Below the pieces are notes generated by a model that saw only the letters and a program-made list of their open reading frames with translations, ran no database searches and had not been told where the DNA came from. Shown here in pieces: positions 50,163 through 60,267 of a stretch of DNA of 64,000 bases. Origin of the DNA: RGIG8124 sp045130665. GTDB lineage: Bacteria > Bacillota > Clostridia > Christensenellales > CAG-917. The stretch lies in assembly GCA_045130665.1 (NCBI GenBank), contig JBGUQC010000003.1, positions 283,497 to 347,496 on the forward strand. The letters are read 5' to 3'. The translations under genes and the position numbers were made by a program. Every line of letters starts with the position of its first letter. Position 1 is the stretch's first letter.

Positions 50163-52577
50163 ATGAACATGAAAGAAATTGAAGCAAAATGGCAAAAGAA
50201 ATGGGAAGAGACTGGACTTTATAAGTTCAATAAAGACAACGTAGACAAAAAAGAATACGTTTTAGAAATGTTCTCATATCCATCAGGTGCTAGATTACAT
50301 GCTGGACATTGGTACAACTACGGACCATCTGATACATATGCAAGATTTAAGAGAATGCAAGGTTTTGAGGTTTTCCAACCAATGGGATTCGACGCTTTTG
50401 GTTTACCAGCAGAAAACTATGCAATTAAAACAGGTATTCATCCACAAGATAGTACACTTAAAAATATAGCTACAATGGAAGCCCAATTAAAGAGAATTGG
50501 TGCAACTTATGACTGGGATTACGAAGTAAAAACATGTTTACCAGAATATTATAAGTGGACACAATGGATGTTTCTTCAATTATATAAACACGGATTAGCA
50601 TATAGAAAGAATGCACCAGTAAACTGGTGTCCATCTTGCGAAACTGTTCTTGCTAATGAACAAGTTGTAGATGGAAAATGTGAAAGATGTGGATCTACAG
50701 TTATTCGTAGAGATATGACTCAATGGTTCTTCAAAATCACAGAATATGCAGAGGAATTATTACAAGATTTAGATAAATTAGATTGGCCAGAAAAGACCAA
50801 GATGATGCAAAGAAACTGGATTGGTAAATCTGTTGGTGGAGAAATCGAATTTGATACATCTATTGGTGAATCATTTAGAGTATTCACAACAAGAGCAGAC
50901 ACACTCTTTGGTGTAACTTATGTTGTTATTGCTCCAGAGCATCCACTCGTAGATAAACTCACAACTCCAGATAGAAAGGCAGCAGTAAAGAAATATATCG
51001 AAGATGCTGCAAAGATGGAAGAAATTGAGAGATTATCCACAGCACGTGAAAAGACAGGTTGCTTCACAGGTTCTTATGCAACAAACCCAGTTAACGGAAG
51101 AGAAGTTCCAATTTACGTAGCAGACTATGTTCTCGCAACATATGGAACTGGTGTTGTTATGGGTGTTGCTGCTCATGATGAAAGAGACTATATCTTCGCG
51201 CAAAAGAATTATATGCCAATTGAAAGAGTTATTAAGAGCGCAGATGGAAGCAATGATGATCTTCCATTCACAGATGATGGTATCTTAGTTAACTCTGGAG
51301 AATTTGATGGTATGACATCTGCTCAAGCAAGAGATGGTATCCTTACTAAACTTCAAAAGATGGGTAAGGGCGGATTTAAGACAAACTATAGATTAAGAGA
51401 CTGGTTAGTATCTCGTCAACGTTACTGGGGCGCACCTATACCTATGGTATATTGTGATAAATGCGGTATGGTTCCAGTACCAGAGAAGGATTTACCAGTA
51501 AGACTTCCATATGATGTAGAATTCAAGCCAACAGGCGAAAGTCCATTAAAGAAATGTGATGAGTTTATGAACACAACATGTCCAGTTTGTGGTGGTCCAG
51601 CACATAGAGACCCAGACACATTGGATACATTCGTATGTTCAAGTTGGTATTTCTTAAGATACCCAGATGCACATAATGATAAAGAACCATTCAATAGTGA
51701 ATGGATTAACAAGATGTTGCCAGTAGATAAGTACATCGGCGGTGCAGAACACGCATGTATGCACTTATTATACGCACGTTTCTTCACAAAGGCTTTAAGA
51801 GATATGGGATATCTCAACTTTGATGAACCATTCTTATCATTGGTACACCAAGGAACAATTTTAGGACCAGATGGATTCAAGATGTCTAAATCCCGTGGAA
51901 ACGTAGTTTCACCAGATGATTCAATCCAAAAATATGGCGCAGATATCTTCAGAGTATATCTTGAATTCTGCTTCAGCTATATTGAAGGTGGTCCATGGAA
52001 TGAAAACGGACTAGAATCGGTTCAAAGATTCTTTGATAGAGTTGAAAGACTCGTAACAAAGACATACGAAGTATCTTATCATAAGAACCCATACGGAAAA
52101 GAAGAAAAAGAACTTAACTTTGTTAGAAATAGCACAATTAAGTCTGTAACAAGAGATTTAGAGGCATTCTCATTCAATACAGCAGTTGCACACCTTATGG
52201 AATTAGTTAATGCAATGATGGCTTATGACCAAGCTGTAAAAGAGAAGAACGAACTCTTCAAAGACTGTATCATAGACTTAGTTAAACTTCTTGCTCCATT
52301 TGCTCCACACTTTGGTGAGGAACTTTGGGAAATGTTAAAGATGCCATACTCTGTATTTAACCAAAAATATCCAGAGTTTGATCCATCCGCATTAGTCTTA
52401 GATGAGATTGAGTATGCAATTCAAATTAACAGCAAGATTAAAGGTAGATTAGATATTTCAAAAGATGCTTCTAAAGAAGAAATTGAAAACAAGGCTTTAG
52501 AGGTTCTTGGAATAGATAGAGGAGCAACAAAGAAGATTATCGTTGTTCCAGGAAGATTAGTAAACGTAATCATGTAA
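50163..52577 (+). CDS. leuS: Leucyl-tRNA synthetase
   Basis: 804 residues, class I synthetase with editing domain. HIGH motif HAGH (46-49) and KMSKS (573-577) are intact. Zinc-binding Cys pairs (CPSCE..CERCG and CPVCGGP) and the editing segment (VFTTRADTLFGVTYV) are present. The open frame starts 120 nt earlier at a TTG, but those residues do not belong to the family; the ATG at 50163 lies after GGGAGAG. An alternative start is the ATG at 50169. serS follows 14 bp later. Confidence 0.97.
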   Translation: MNMKEIEAKWQKKWEETGLYKFNKDNVDKKEYVLEMFSYPSGARLHAGHWYNYGPSDTYARFKRMQGFEVFQPMGFDAFGLPAENYAIKTGIHPQDSTLKNIATMEAQLKRIGATYDWDYEVKTCLPEYYKWTQWMFLQLYKHGLAYRKNAPVNWCPSCETVLANEQVVDGKCERCGSTVIRRDMTQWFFKITEYAEELLQDLDKLDWPEKTKMMQRNWIGKSVGGEIEFDTSIGESFRVFTTRADTLFGVTYVVIAPEHPLVDKLTTPDRKAAVKKYIEDAAKMEEIERLSTAREKTGCFTGSYATNPVNGREVPIYVADYVLATYGTGVVMGVAAHDERDYIFAQKNYMPIERVIKSADGSNDDLPFTDDGILVNSGEFDGMTSAQARDGILTKLQKMGKGGFKTNYRLRDWLVSRQRYWGAPIPMVYCDKCGMVPVPEKDLPVRLPYDVEFKPTGESPLKKCDEFMNTTCPVCGGPAHRDPDTLDTFVCSSWYFLRYPDAHNDKEPFNSEWINKMLPVDKYIGGAEHACMHLLYARFFTKALRDMGYLNFDEPFLSLVHQGTILGPDGFKMSKSRGNVVSPDDSIQKYGADIFRVYLEFCFSYIEGGPWNENGLESVQRFFDRVERLVTKTYEVSYHKNPYGKEEKELNFVRNSTIKSVTRDLEAFSFNTAVAHLMELVNAMMAYDQAVKEKNELFKDCIIDLVKLLAPFAPHFGEELWEMLKMPYSVFNQKYPEFDPSALVLDEIEYAIQINSKIKGRLDISKDASKEEIENKALEVLGIDRGATKKIIVVPGRLVNVIM

Positions 52578-52591
52578 TTGGAGACATAAAA

Positions 52592-53872
52592 ATGTTAGAT
52601 TTAATACGTATTAGAAATAACCCACAAGAAGTTGCTGCAGCACTTTCAAAGAAAGGCTGTATCGTAGACTTTGCTGAGGTTATCAAATTGGATGATGCAA
52701 GAAAAGATATTATCAACGAAGTTGAGGCACTTAAAGCAAAACGTAATGCAGTATCTAAGTCCATACCACAACTTAAGAAAGAAGGCAAAGATGTAGAACC
52801 TATCTTCCAAGAGATGAGAGATATTGGAGACAAAATCACTGAATTGGATGCTAAACTTGAAGATGTTAAGGCACAAATCTTTGATTTCCTCGCAGGTCTT
52901 CCAAATATCCCAGATGATGATTTATTACCAGGTGAAAAAGAAAATAACCAAGTAGTAAAGATGGGCGGTGAAAAACCAACTTTTGATTTCAAAATCAAAA
53001 ATCACGTTGATTTATGCACAGATTTAGGATTAATTGACTATGAAAGAGGTGCAAAACTTTCAGGTACAGGTTTCTGGATTTATAGAGGCAAAGGCGCAAT
53101 CCTTGAATGGGCACTCTTAAACTACTTCGTAGAGGAACATCTTAAAGATGGTTATGAATTTATCTTACCACCATATCAACTCGGATATAACTGTGGTTTT
53201 GGTGCAGGTCAATTCCCAAAATTTGCAGACGAAGTATATTGGTTAGATGTAGACGAAGATAGAACAAAGAATCGTTTCATGCTCCCAACAGCAGAAACAG
53301 CTCTTGTTAATATGTACGCTGGAGAAATTATTCCAGAGGAAAAATTACCTATGAAGTTCTTTGCATATTCACCATGCTTTAGAAAAGAAGCAGGTGCACA
53401 TGGCACAGAAGAAAGAGGTATGATTAGAGGCCATCAATTTAATAAAATTGAAATGGTTCAATATGCACATCCAGATCATAGCATGGAAGCATTCAATGAA
53501 TTGGTTGAAAAAGCAAGTAGATTAGTTGAAAAACTTGGACTCCATTATAGAGTTTCAAAACTTGCTGCAGGAGACTGTTCAGCTTCTATGGCACGTACAA
53601 CAGATATAGAACTTTGGATTCCATCAATGGAAATCTATAAAGAATGTAGCTCAGTTTCTAACGCAAATGATTATCAAGCACGTAGAAACAATACACGTTA
53701 CCGTGATTCAGCTACAGGTAAGCCACAATTTGTTCATACATTAAATGGTAGCGGACTTGCAACATCTCGTTTGATACCAGCAATCGTTGAACAATTCCAA
53801 AATGCAGATGGTTCTATCACAATACCAGAAGTACTACGTAAGTGGACTGGCTTTGACAAAATTGAAAAATAA
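52592..53872 (+). CDS. serS: Seryl-tRNA synthetase
   Basis: 426 residues, class II. The N-terminal long antiparallel coiled coil (about 30-105) binds the tRNA variable arm. Motif 2 (FRKEAGAHGTEERGMIRGHQFNKIE) and motif 3 (NGSGLATSRLIPAIVEQFQ) are clear. GGAG precedes the ATG; it is probably co-transcribed with leuS. Confidence 0.97.
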   Translation: MLDLIRIRNNPQEVAAALSKKGCIVDFAEVIKLDDARKDIINEVEALKAKRNAVSKSIPQLKKEGKDVEPIFQEMRDIGDKITELDAKLEDVKAQIFDFLAGLPNIPDDDLLPGEKENNQVVKMGGEKPTFDFKIKNHVDLCTDLGLIDYERGAKLSGTGFWIYRGKGAILEWALLNYFVEEHLKDGYEFILPPYQLGYNCGFGAGQFPKFADEVYWLDVDEDRTKNRFMLPTAETALVNMYAGEIIPEEKLPMKFFAYSPCFRKEAGAHGTEERGMIRGHQFNKIEMVQYAHPDHSMEAFNELVEKASRLVEKLGLHYRVSKLAAGDCSASMARTTDIELWIPSMEIYKECSSVSNANDYQARRNNTRYRDSATGKPQFVHTLNGSGLATSRLIPAIVEQFQNADGSITIPEVLRKWTGFDKIEK

Positions 53873-53893
53873 TTTATTAAAGGGGATAGATTT

Positions 53894-55234
53894 ATGAAAG
53901 AAGAGAACAAAAAATATGCAGATTTGGCGTATGACATTATTAAACATGCGTCAGACAATGGTTCAAGACTTCCAGGCTCAGAAGGCGAAAGAAATTTTGC
54001 TAACTATATGGGCGATAAATTAAAGGAAATCGGAATTGAACCAAAGAAGGAAGAGTTTGCCGTTTCACCACGTGCTTCAATCGGTGGTATCCCATATATC
54101 GGTGTTATCGGTTTAATTTGTTGCGCACTTGTTTATTTTGCAGGTGCTATTCCAGCATTCTGGATTGCAATTTCATGTATTACATTAGTAACATGGTTCT
54201 GGATTGTTTCATCCGTATTCTTCTACAAACCATGGTTTGATATGTTCTTCAAACAAAAGATTTCACAAAATGTTTATGGAGAATTATTACCAAAAGATGG
54301 AGAATATGATTACACAATCTTCTTATCAGGTCACTTAGATACAAGCTGGAACTGGAAACATTCAGAAAACGCTTATAAATATAAAGATAAACCAATTCTT
54401 GGTTTAATCATTACATTTGGTAAGGTAGGCGCAGGCGCAGTTGCATTTGCACTCCTTTCAATCTTTGCATTTGTATTTATGGTTTATGCATCAGCATTAT
54501 ATGCAGGTTCTGAAATTGCATTCGGTGAGTTTGGTGAATCTATGGAAATGTTCCAATTCGTTATGTATTTCTTAACACCAGTTATTGCATTCTTACAATT
54601 CTTCCTCATTATGTGGGCAGATAAAGATCCAGACAATGCATCACGTGGTGCTATGGATAATGCATCTGGTATTGCATTAAGCTATGCAGTAACAAAGTAT
54701 TTCCATGATAATCCAGATAAGATGCCAAAGAGATGCAGAATCATCGACTTAAATGTTGGTTCAGAAGAAGCAGGTCTAAAAGGTTCTTCAGCATTTGGTA
54801 GAGAACACAAAGGTGAAGACATCTTAAAGAACGCATGGAATATTAACATCGACTCAGTTGCAGATAAGGATTATTTCGAAGTTGTTATCAAAGATGATTG
54901 GCAATTCTGCCGTTTTGATACAGACCTTGAAAAGATGTTCAAAGATACATTCCAAGAAATGGGTATTGAATCCAAGTCTGGCGGTTGCATACATAATCCA
55001 GTAGGTGGAGCAGATTCAACTCCAATGACAAGAGCTGGAATCAAGTCTGTAACATTTGCTGCACAAAATCCAACATTGACATATTACTATCATACATGGA
55101 GAGATACAGCAGACCGTTTCGATGCTGAAACAGTTGGTACAGGATTCGATGTTATCTTATCTGTTATCGAAAAGATTGAGAAGTTCCAAGAAGAGAAAGG
55201 CTATAGAGGTCCACAAACTAAACTTGAAGATTAA
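53894..55234 (+). CDS. M28-family metallopeptidase with embedded membrane helices
   Basis: 446 residues. Zinc-peptidase motifs occur in order: SGHLDTS (about 154-160), AMDNASGIA (about 252-260), GSEEAGLKGS (about 291-300), and HTWRDTADRF (about 396-405). The catalytic domain is broken by hydrophobic blocks: one pair of helices at about 67-113 before the first metal His, and a second set at about 174-245 between it and the metal Asp. The protein should therefore be membrane-bound with its active site built from separated segments. Substrate unknown. SD AAAGGGG. Confidence 0.85.
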   Translation: MKEENKKYADLAYDIIKHASDNGSRLPGSEGERNFANYMGDKLKEIGIEPKKEEFAVSPRASIGGIPYIGVIGLICCALVYFAGAIPAFWIAISCITLVTWFWIVSSVFFYKPWFDMFFKQKISQNVYGELLPKDGEYDYTIFLSGHLDTSWNWKHSENAYKYKDKPILGLIITFGKVGAGAVAFALLSIFAFVFMVYASALYAGSEIAFGEFGESMEMFQFVMYFLTPVIAFLQFFLIMWADKDPDNASRGAMDNASGIALSYAVTKYFHDNPDKMPKRCRIIDLNVGSEEAGLKGSSAFGREHKGEDILKNAWNINIDSVADKDYFEVVIKDDWQFCRFDTDLEKMFKDTFQEMGIESKSGGCIHNPVGGADSTPMTRAGIKSVTFAAQNPTLTYYYHTWRDTADRFDAETVGTGFDVILSVIEKIEKFQEEKGYRGPQTKLED

Positions 55235-55252
55235 TATAAATTAGTGTATAAT
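55224..55252 (+). promoter_or_regulatory. Promoter of the two-helix membrane protein gene
   Basis: TTGAAG (55224-55229, inside the peptidase end) and TATAAT (55247-55252) are 17 bp apart, 23 nt before the next ATG. Confidence 0.65.
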
Positions 55253-55275
55253 TATTCTTACGAGGAAGGGGAATT

Positions 55276-55638
55276 ATGGAAGAAAATGTAAGTTCATTTT
55301 ATAAAATGCCAAAAAAAGTTTGGGATATTTTAGTAGCAGTCATGCTCGTAGTTGCAATAGCATGTGTTATTTGCGAGTGTGTATTTTATTTCTATTACAT
55401 TAAAAAACCAATTAGATTAGGCATTGGTATCGTAGGTATCGTATCTGCATTCTTAATGGTATTACTTCTTGTTTATAGCTATTTACCAAAGGTAAAGAAG
55501 ATTTGGGAAGAAGAAAAGATCGAAGCAATGTTACAAGACCCACGTAATGCAGACCTAATTGCAAAGTATACTTCAAAAGACTCAGATGAAGATGAAGAAA
55601 TCGGATATGAGGATGTTGAAGAAAAAGATATTGAGTAA
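55276..55638 (+). CDS. Small two-helix membrane protein, unknown
   Basis: 120 residues with two hydrophobic segments (about 17-40 and 47-67) and a cytoplasmic tail that turns from basic (KVKKIWEEEK) to strongly acidic. GAGGAAGGGG precedes the ATG. Family unknown. Its own promoter and the following terminator make it a single-gene unit. Confidence 0.65.
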   Translation: MEENVSSFYKMPKKVWDILVAVMLVVAIACVICECVFYFYYIKKPIRLGIGIVGIVSAFLMVLLLVYSYLPKVKKIWEEEKIEAMLQDPRNADLIAKYTSKDSDEDEEIGYEDVEEKDIE

Positions 55639-55663
55639 AAAAGGGTAAGGGGATAAATATAGG

Positions 55664-55697
55664 AGCGTCTCAAGTTCTACTTGAGGCGTTTCTTTTT
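55664..55697 (+). terminator. Intrinsic terminator overlapping the tadA 3' end
   Basis: GCGTCTCAAG and CTTGAGGCGT pair over 10 positions (two G-T) around TTCTA, then TTCTTTTT. The 3' arm lies in the last codons of the convergent tadA gene. Confidence 0.8.
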
Positions 55698-56132
55698 AAA
55701 GAAAGATGTAAGCAAGTCCCCGCAGATATCTTGCATTACACCGCCTTCAACTTTTATATTGTGGTTAAATAGATCATTTTCAAATAGGTTTACCTTAGAT
55801 CCAGCTGCTCCAGTTTTAGGATCATGGGCACCAAATGTTAGACTTCTAATTCTAGATTGAATCATTGCACCAGCACACATAGAACAAGGTTCTAATGTTA
55901 CATAAACATCACAATCTTCAAGCCACCAGTTATTAAGAACTTTTGTAGCTTCAGATAATGCAATCATTTCTGCATGCTTTGTTGCATCATTGAATTTTTC
56001 CTTCATATTGCAACTTTCTGCAATAATCTTGCCATCTTTAACAATAACACAGCCCACAGGCACATCGTCTGTGAGTAAGGATTGCTTTGCAAGTTCTATT
56101 GCTCTTAGCATGTACTTTTCGGATTCTTTCAT
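55677..56132 (-). CDS. tadA: tRNA-specific adenosine deaminase
   Basis: 151 residues. It converts A34 to inosine in tRNA-Arg(ACG). The zinc site is His 53-Ala-Glu 55 (KHAEMIA) and PCSMC (Cys 83, Cys 86). Length and C-terminal helix fit TadA rather than a free-base deaminase. The presence of a separate tRNA-Arg(CCG) nearby fits the need for several Arg decoders. No clear SD was seen before the ATG. Confidence 0.93.
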   Translation of the reverse strand: MKESEKYMLRAIELAKQSLLTDDVPVGCVIVKDGKIIAESCNMKEKFNDATKHAEMIALSEATKVLNNWWLEDCDVYVTLEPCSMCAGAMIQSRIRSLTFGAHDPKTGAAGSKVNLFENDLFNHNIKVEGGVMQDICGDLLTSFFKKKRLK

Positions 56133-56167
56133 AATTATTATTTTATCAATAAATGCAAATAATACAA

Positions 56168-56232
56168 TTGAAAAATATTCATTTTTTCAATATAATGAAA
56201 TCGTTAAAAACGCACCGGGTATTCCGCGTGCG
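56168..56232 (+). promoter_or_regulatory. pth-mfd promoter and leader hairpin
   Basis: TTGAAA (56168-56173) and TATAAT (56191-56196) are 17 bp apart. TTGAAAAA/TTTTTTCAA arms form an inverted repeat over the -35 and spacer. A GC-rich hairpin (CGCAC/GTGCG, about 56211-56232) lies in the leader. Confidence 0.65.
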
Positions 56233-56257
56233 AGTTTGCATATAAGGAAACATAGAT

Positions 56258-56845
56258 ATGAAACTAATAATAGGTTTAGGAAATCCAGGTTCAAAATATA
56301 GAAATACATACCATAATTTAGGTTTTATGGTTGTAGATGCTTTTGCTAAGAAAAAGAGAGAAATCTTCTTAAAAAGAGAGTGTGATGCTCTAACTACCAA
56401 AGGTAAGATAAATGGAGAAGAGTTTATTCTAGCAAAGCCACAAACCTTTATGAACCTTTCAGGTACAGCATTTAAAAAGCTAGTTAAGAAGTACAATGTT
56501 TCCTTAGAAGATATCTTAGTTGTTTATGATGATGCAGATATACCTGTTGGACACATGAGAGCGCGTATGGGCGGAAGTGCAGGTACGCACAACGGAATGC
56601 GCAATATTATAGATGAAAATAATGTAGAGGACTTCAAGAGGCTTAGAATAGGATTCCAAGATGAGGATCTAAAAAATAAGAAGACTCCAATACTTGAAAA
56701 GGTGTTATCTCCAATAGCATATGAGGATAAACCAATCTTTGAAAAATGTATTCAAGAGGGTGCAAAAATCATAAATGATTTTATTTCTGGCGAAACATTT
56801 GAAAGAATCATGGCCGAGGTTAATACATTCGACGGCACAAAATAA
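56258..56845 (+). CDS. pth: Peptidyl-tRNA hydrolase
   Basis: 195 residues. It recycles peptidyl-tRNA released from stalled ribosomes. GLGNPGSKYRNTYHNLGF holds the catalytic His 19; KPQTFMNLSG, DDADIPVG and GGSAGTHNGMRNI follow. TAAGGA precedes the ATG. It sits just before mfd, the usual Firmicutes order, with overlapping stop/start (TAATG). Confidence 0.97.
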   Translation: MKLIIGLGNPGSKYRNTYHNLGFMVVDAFAKKKREIFLKRECDALTTKGKINGEEFILAKPQTFMNLSGTAFKKLVKKYNVSLEDILVVYDDADIPVGHMRARMGGSAGTHNGMRNIIDENNVEDFKRLRIGFQDEDLKNKKTPILEKVLSPIAYEDKPIFEKCIQEGAKIINDFISGETFERIMAEVNTFDGTK

Positions 56846-59800
56846 TGATTATAGATTCCTTAAAACTAAATAAATTAGGTGAAAAGTATTATCTGCTAAG
56901 CAAAATAGCAGATAAATCTTTTTTTACTAAAGATCTAAAATGTGTTTTAGTTAATAAGGTTACAGATGGCGCTAAAATTCATATTGTTGCAGGTCTGGAT
57001 TGTTTTAAGATTTTCGTATCTCCAGATAAGTTAGCAGCACGTAGTACTGTTGAAAAGCTTAAGTCTTGGGGATTAAGAGTTGGATATATTCCTGAAAGAG
57101 GAGATGTCTTAATTAATAAGAAGAACTATGTAGAGGAAAGTACATTAGAGAGAATAGATACTCTAGATAAGATAATTCATAATGAATTAGATGTTGTAGT
57201 ATTATCTGCAGAAAGTGCTTTAAATAGATTCCCAAAACCAGAGTTAATCAAGAAATATAGTGTAGATATTAAAAAGGATGATTTCATCGCACCTTTAGAC
57301 TTGGTAGATAAACTAGTTAAATGTGGTTTTGTAAGAGAAGATATAGCAACAGAACCAGCTGAGATTTCATTACGTGGAGATATATTAGATATTGTTCTTC
57401 CATCTGGAGATGCATATAGAGTTAATTTCTTTGATGAACTCATTGAAACTATAACTAAAATAGATATAGAAAATATGAAGGCACTAAATAGTGTAGAATC
57501 GCTTCATATTTGTCCAACATCAGATATTATTTTATCCAAAAATACATCAGATAAAGCCATAAAGGCTTTAAGAGAGAAGTATTCATCATGTTCTAATGCA
57601 TCTAGAACAATGAATCAAATGCACGAAGGAGTCTGTGATATATCCACACAATGGGCTATACCATTTGTCCTAGATGATATGGTGGATATCTTCACATTTG
57701 CTAACTATCCAGTTGTTGTATTAGATGAGCCAAAATTAATAGAGGATAAGGTAGAGATTTCCAGAAAGGAATTTAATAATAGATTATCTGCATTTATAGA
57801 AGATGGAGATGCAACACCAGAGCATGATAAATCCATACTAAAAGAAACAGAATTTGCTGCATATTTAAATATGTATAGAGTTCTTGCTTTCACATCTTTA
57901 AATTACAACTTTAATATTGTAAAACCAACACAAATTATTTCTCCAAACTGCAGACCAGTAACTAAATATTATCTAGATGCAAAGAAGTTTAGATCGGATT
58001 TAAATATCTTCATTGAAAACAAGTTCAAAGTTATTCTTTGTTGTGGAAAAGAAGAGGGTGCACACTCCATGGTTAAAGGTCTAGAACAAAGCGAGATACC
58101 ATCCTGCTATTCAGCCAATGGAGAGGGAGATTTCAATATTCTAAGCACTCCTTTTGGTATTTCACAAGGTGTAATTTATCCAGATTTGAAGATTGCTTTA
58201 ATTGGTTATACAGAGTGTATTGGAAAGAAACATGAGATAAAAGCATCACAAAGAAAGACTATGTTCTCGGATCCAAAACCAGGAGATTATGTCGTTCATA
58301 GAGAGCATGGTGTTGGTATTTGTGAAGGCACAACCAGAATGAAAACTGGTTTGTACGAAAGAGAATATATTGTTATTAAATATAAGGGCGGAGATACATT
58401 ATATGTAGCCACAGATCAAACAGATAATTTGCAAAGATTTGTTGGTGAAGAAACGCCTAAATTAAATAGACTTGGTGGCACAGAATTTGCTCGTGAAAAA
58501 GAAAGAGTTAGAGCATCTATTCATAAACTTGCAATAGACCTTTTAAAGCTTTATGCAGTAAGAGAAAGTACAAAGGGATACACATATCAAACAGATACTG
58601 TTTGGCAAGAAGAATTTGAGGATTCTTTTGAATATGAAGAGACAGAAGATCAATTAAAGGCCATAGCAGATATAAAAAAGGATATGGAAACTGGCAAACT
58701 CATGGATAGAGTAATTGTCGGAGATGTTGGTTTTGGCAAAACTGAAGTTGCATTTAGAGCTATGTTTAAAACCATCATGGATGGAAAACAAGCAGTTTTA
58801 ATGGCTCCAACAACTATTTTAGCTAGACAACATTATGAAAATCTTAAAAAGAGAGTAGAACCATTTGGTGTCAAATTAGCGCTCCTTTCAAGATTACAAT
58901 CCACTAAAGAAAATAATGAGGCTATTCAAGGGTTAAATAATGGCAGTATTCATATGCTAGTTTGTACCCATAAAGGTTTATCTAATAAGATAAACTTTAA
59001 GGATGTCGGATTATTAGTTTTAGATGAAGAACAAAGATTTGGTGTAGGACATAAAGAAACATTGAAGGAGAAGTATCCAAATATCAACATCCTCACACTA
59101 TCCGCAACACCAATTCCAAGAACATTAAACATGGCATTATCTGGCTTAAGAGATATAAGCATGCTTGAAACACCACCTCTTGGTAGATTGCCAATTCAAA
59201 CATATATTGTGGAGTATTCAGATGCCATTGTTAAAGAGGCAATTCTTTCTGAATGTGCTCGTGGTGGACAAACATTTATTCTTTTGAATAATGTTTCTAT
59301 GTTAGAACCATATGCACAAGAATTAAGAGATATGCTTGGAGATGATGTTGTTGTCATAACCGCCAATGGTCAGATGGGTTCAAAGGAAATTGAGGATAGA
59401 ATGTCTCAATTCTATGAGAAGAAAGCAGATGTTCTTGTATGTACAACAATTATAGAAAATGGAATAGATGTTCCAGATGCTAATACCTTAATAGTATTAG
59501 ATGCAGAAAAATTTGGTCTTTCTCAACTATATCAAATTAGAGGAAGAGTAGGACGTAGAGGAAAACTTGCATATGCATATCTAACCATTCCATCTACATA
59601 TATCATGACACCAGATGCAGGTAAGAGATTACAAACTCTTATGGATAACACTGAAATTGGTAGTGGATTTAGAGTTGCCATGACAGATCTTTCAATTAGA
59701 GGCGCTGGAACACTATTAGGTGCAGAACAAAGTGGACATATTTCATCTGTTGGTTATGAAATGTATATTGAAATGCTTAATGAGGCTATAGAAGAAATTA

Positions 59801-60267
59801 GAACTGGTGTTGTTAAGAAAGAAGTTAAGCCAATTGAAATGAAGGTAGATATACCAATCTTAATTAGAGATGGTTATGTTGCAGAAAGAGATAAGATTAG
59901 AGTGTATAAGAGAATTGCATCTGTAACAACAATAGACGAAAGGGATGAATTAATCCAAGACTTAACAGGTAACTTTGGTCCAGTAGATCAAGCTCTTCAT
60001 AATTTAATAGATGTTGCATTAATTAAGAATATGCTTGAACCATTCAATGTTAAGACTGTTGTTATTAACAAATCTGGTACATATTGGACTTTCTATGATA
60101 CCTCTATATTCAAAAATGAATCACTCATGAATGCAGTTTCAGAGTATAAGGATAGTGTTGTATTAAATACAACAATACCACCAGCTTTAGTATTTAATAC
60201 TAAAGGAATGAAACCAGGTGAAATTTTAGCTAAATTAATTGAGTTTATTAAATTTGCAAGAGATTAA
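56845..60267 (+). CDS. mfd: Transcription-repair coupling factor
   Basis: 1140 residues. It removes stalled RNA polymerase and recruits UvrABC. In order: a UvrB-like N-terminal module, the RNA-polymerase interaction domain (GDYVVHREHGVGICEG), a RecG-like translocase with Walker A GDVGFGKTE (626-634) and DEEQ (727-730), and a C-terminal TRCF domain. Length is normal. Its stop codon overlaps that of the convergent flavodoxin gene. Confidence 0.97.
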   Translation: MIIDSLKLNKLGEKYYLLSKIADKSFFTKDLKCVLVNKVTDGAKIHIVAGLDCFKIFVSPDKLAARSTVEKLKSWGLRVGYIPERGDVLINKKNYVEESTLERIDTLDKIIHNELDVVVLSAESALNRFPKPELIKKYSVDIKKDDFIAPLDLVDKLVKCGFVREDIATEPAEISLRGDILDIVLPSGDAYRVNFFDELIETITKIDIENMKALNSVESLHICPTSDIILSKNTSDKAIKALREKYSSCSNASRTMNQMHEGVCDISTQWAIPFVLDDMVDIFTFANYPVVVLDEPKLIEDKVEISRKEFNNRLSAFIEDGDATPEHDKSILKETEFAAYLNMYRVLAFTSLNYNFNIVKPTQIISPNCRPVTKYYLDAKKFRSDLNIFIENKFKVILCCGKEEGAHSMVKGLEQSEIPSCYSANGEGDFNILSTPFGISQGVIYPDLKIALIGYTECIGKKHEIKASQRKTMFSDPKPGDYVVHREHGVGICEGTTRMKTGLYEREYIVIKYKGGDTLYVATDQTDNLQRFVGEETPKLNRLGGTEFAREKERVRASIHKLAIDLLKLYAVRESTKGYTYQTDTVWQEEFEDSFEYEETEDQLKAIADIKKDMETGKLMDRVIVGDVGFGKTEVAFRAMFKTIMDGKQAVLMAPTTILARQHYENLKKRVEPFGVKLALLSRLQSTKENNEAIQGLNNGSIHMLVCTHKGLSNKINFKDVGLLVLDEEQRFGVGHKETLKEKYPNINILTLSATPIPRTLNMALSGLRDISMLETPPLGRLPIQTYIVEYSDAIVKEAILSECARGGQTFILLNNVSMLEPYAQELRDMLGDDVVVITANGQMGSKEIEDRMSQFYEKKADVLVCTTIIENGIDVPDANTLIVLDAEKFGLSQLYQIRGRVGRRGKLAYAYLTIPSTYIMTPDAGKRLQTLMDNTEIGSGFRVAMTDLSIRGAGTLLGAEQSGHISSVGYEMYIEMLNEAIEEIRTGVVKKEVKPIEMKVDIPILIRDGYVAERDKIRVYKRIASVTTIDERDELIQDLTGNFGPVDQALHNLIDVALIKNMLEPFNVKTVVINKSGTYWTFYDTSIFKNESLMNAVSEYKDSVVLNTTIPPALVFNTKGMKPGEILAKLIEFIKFARD

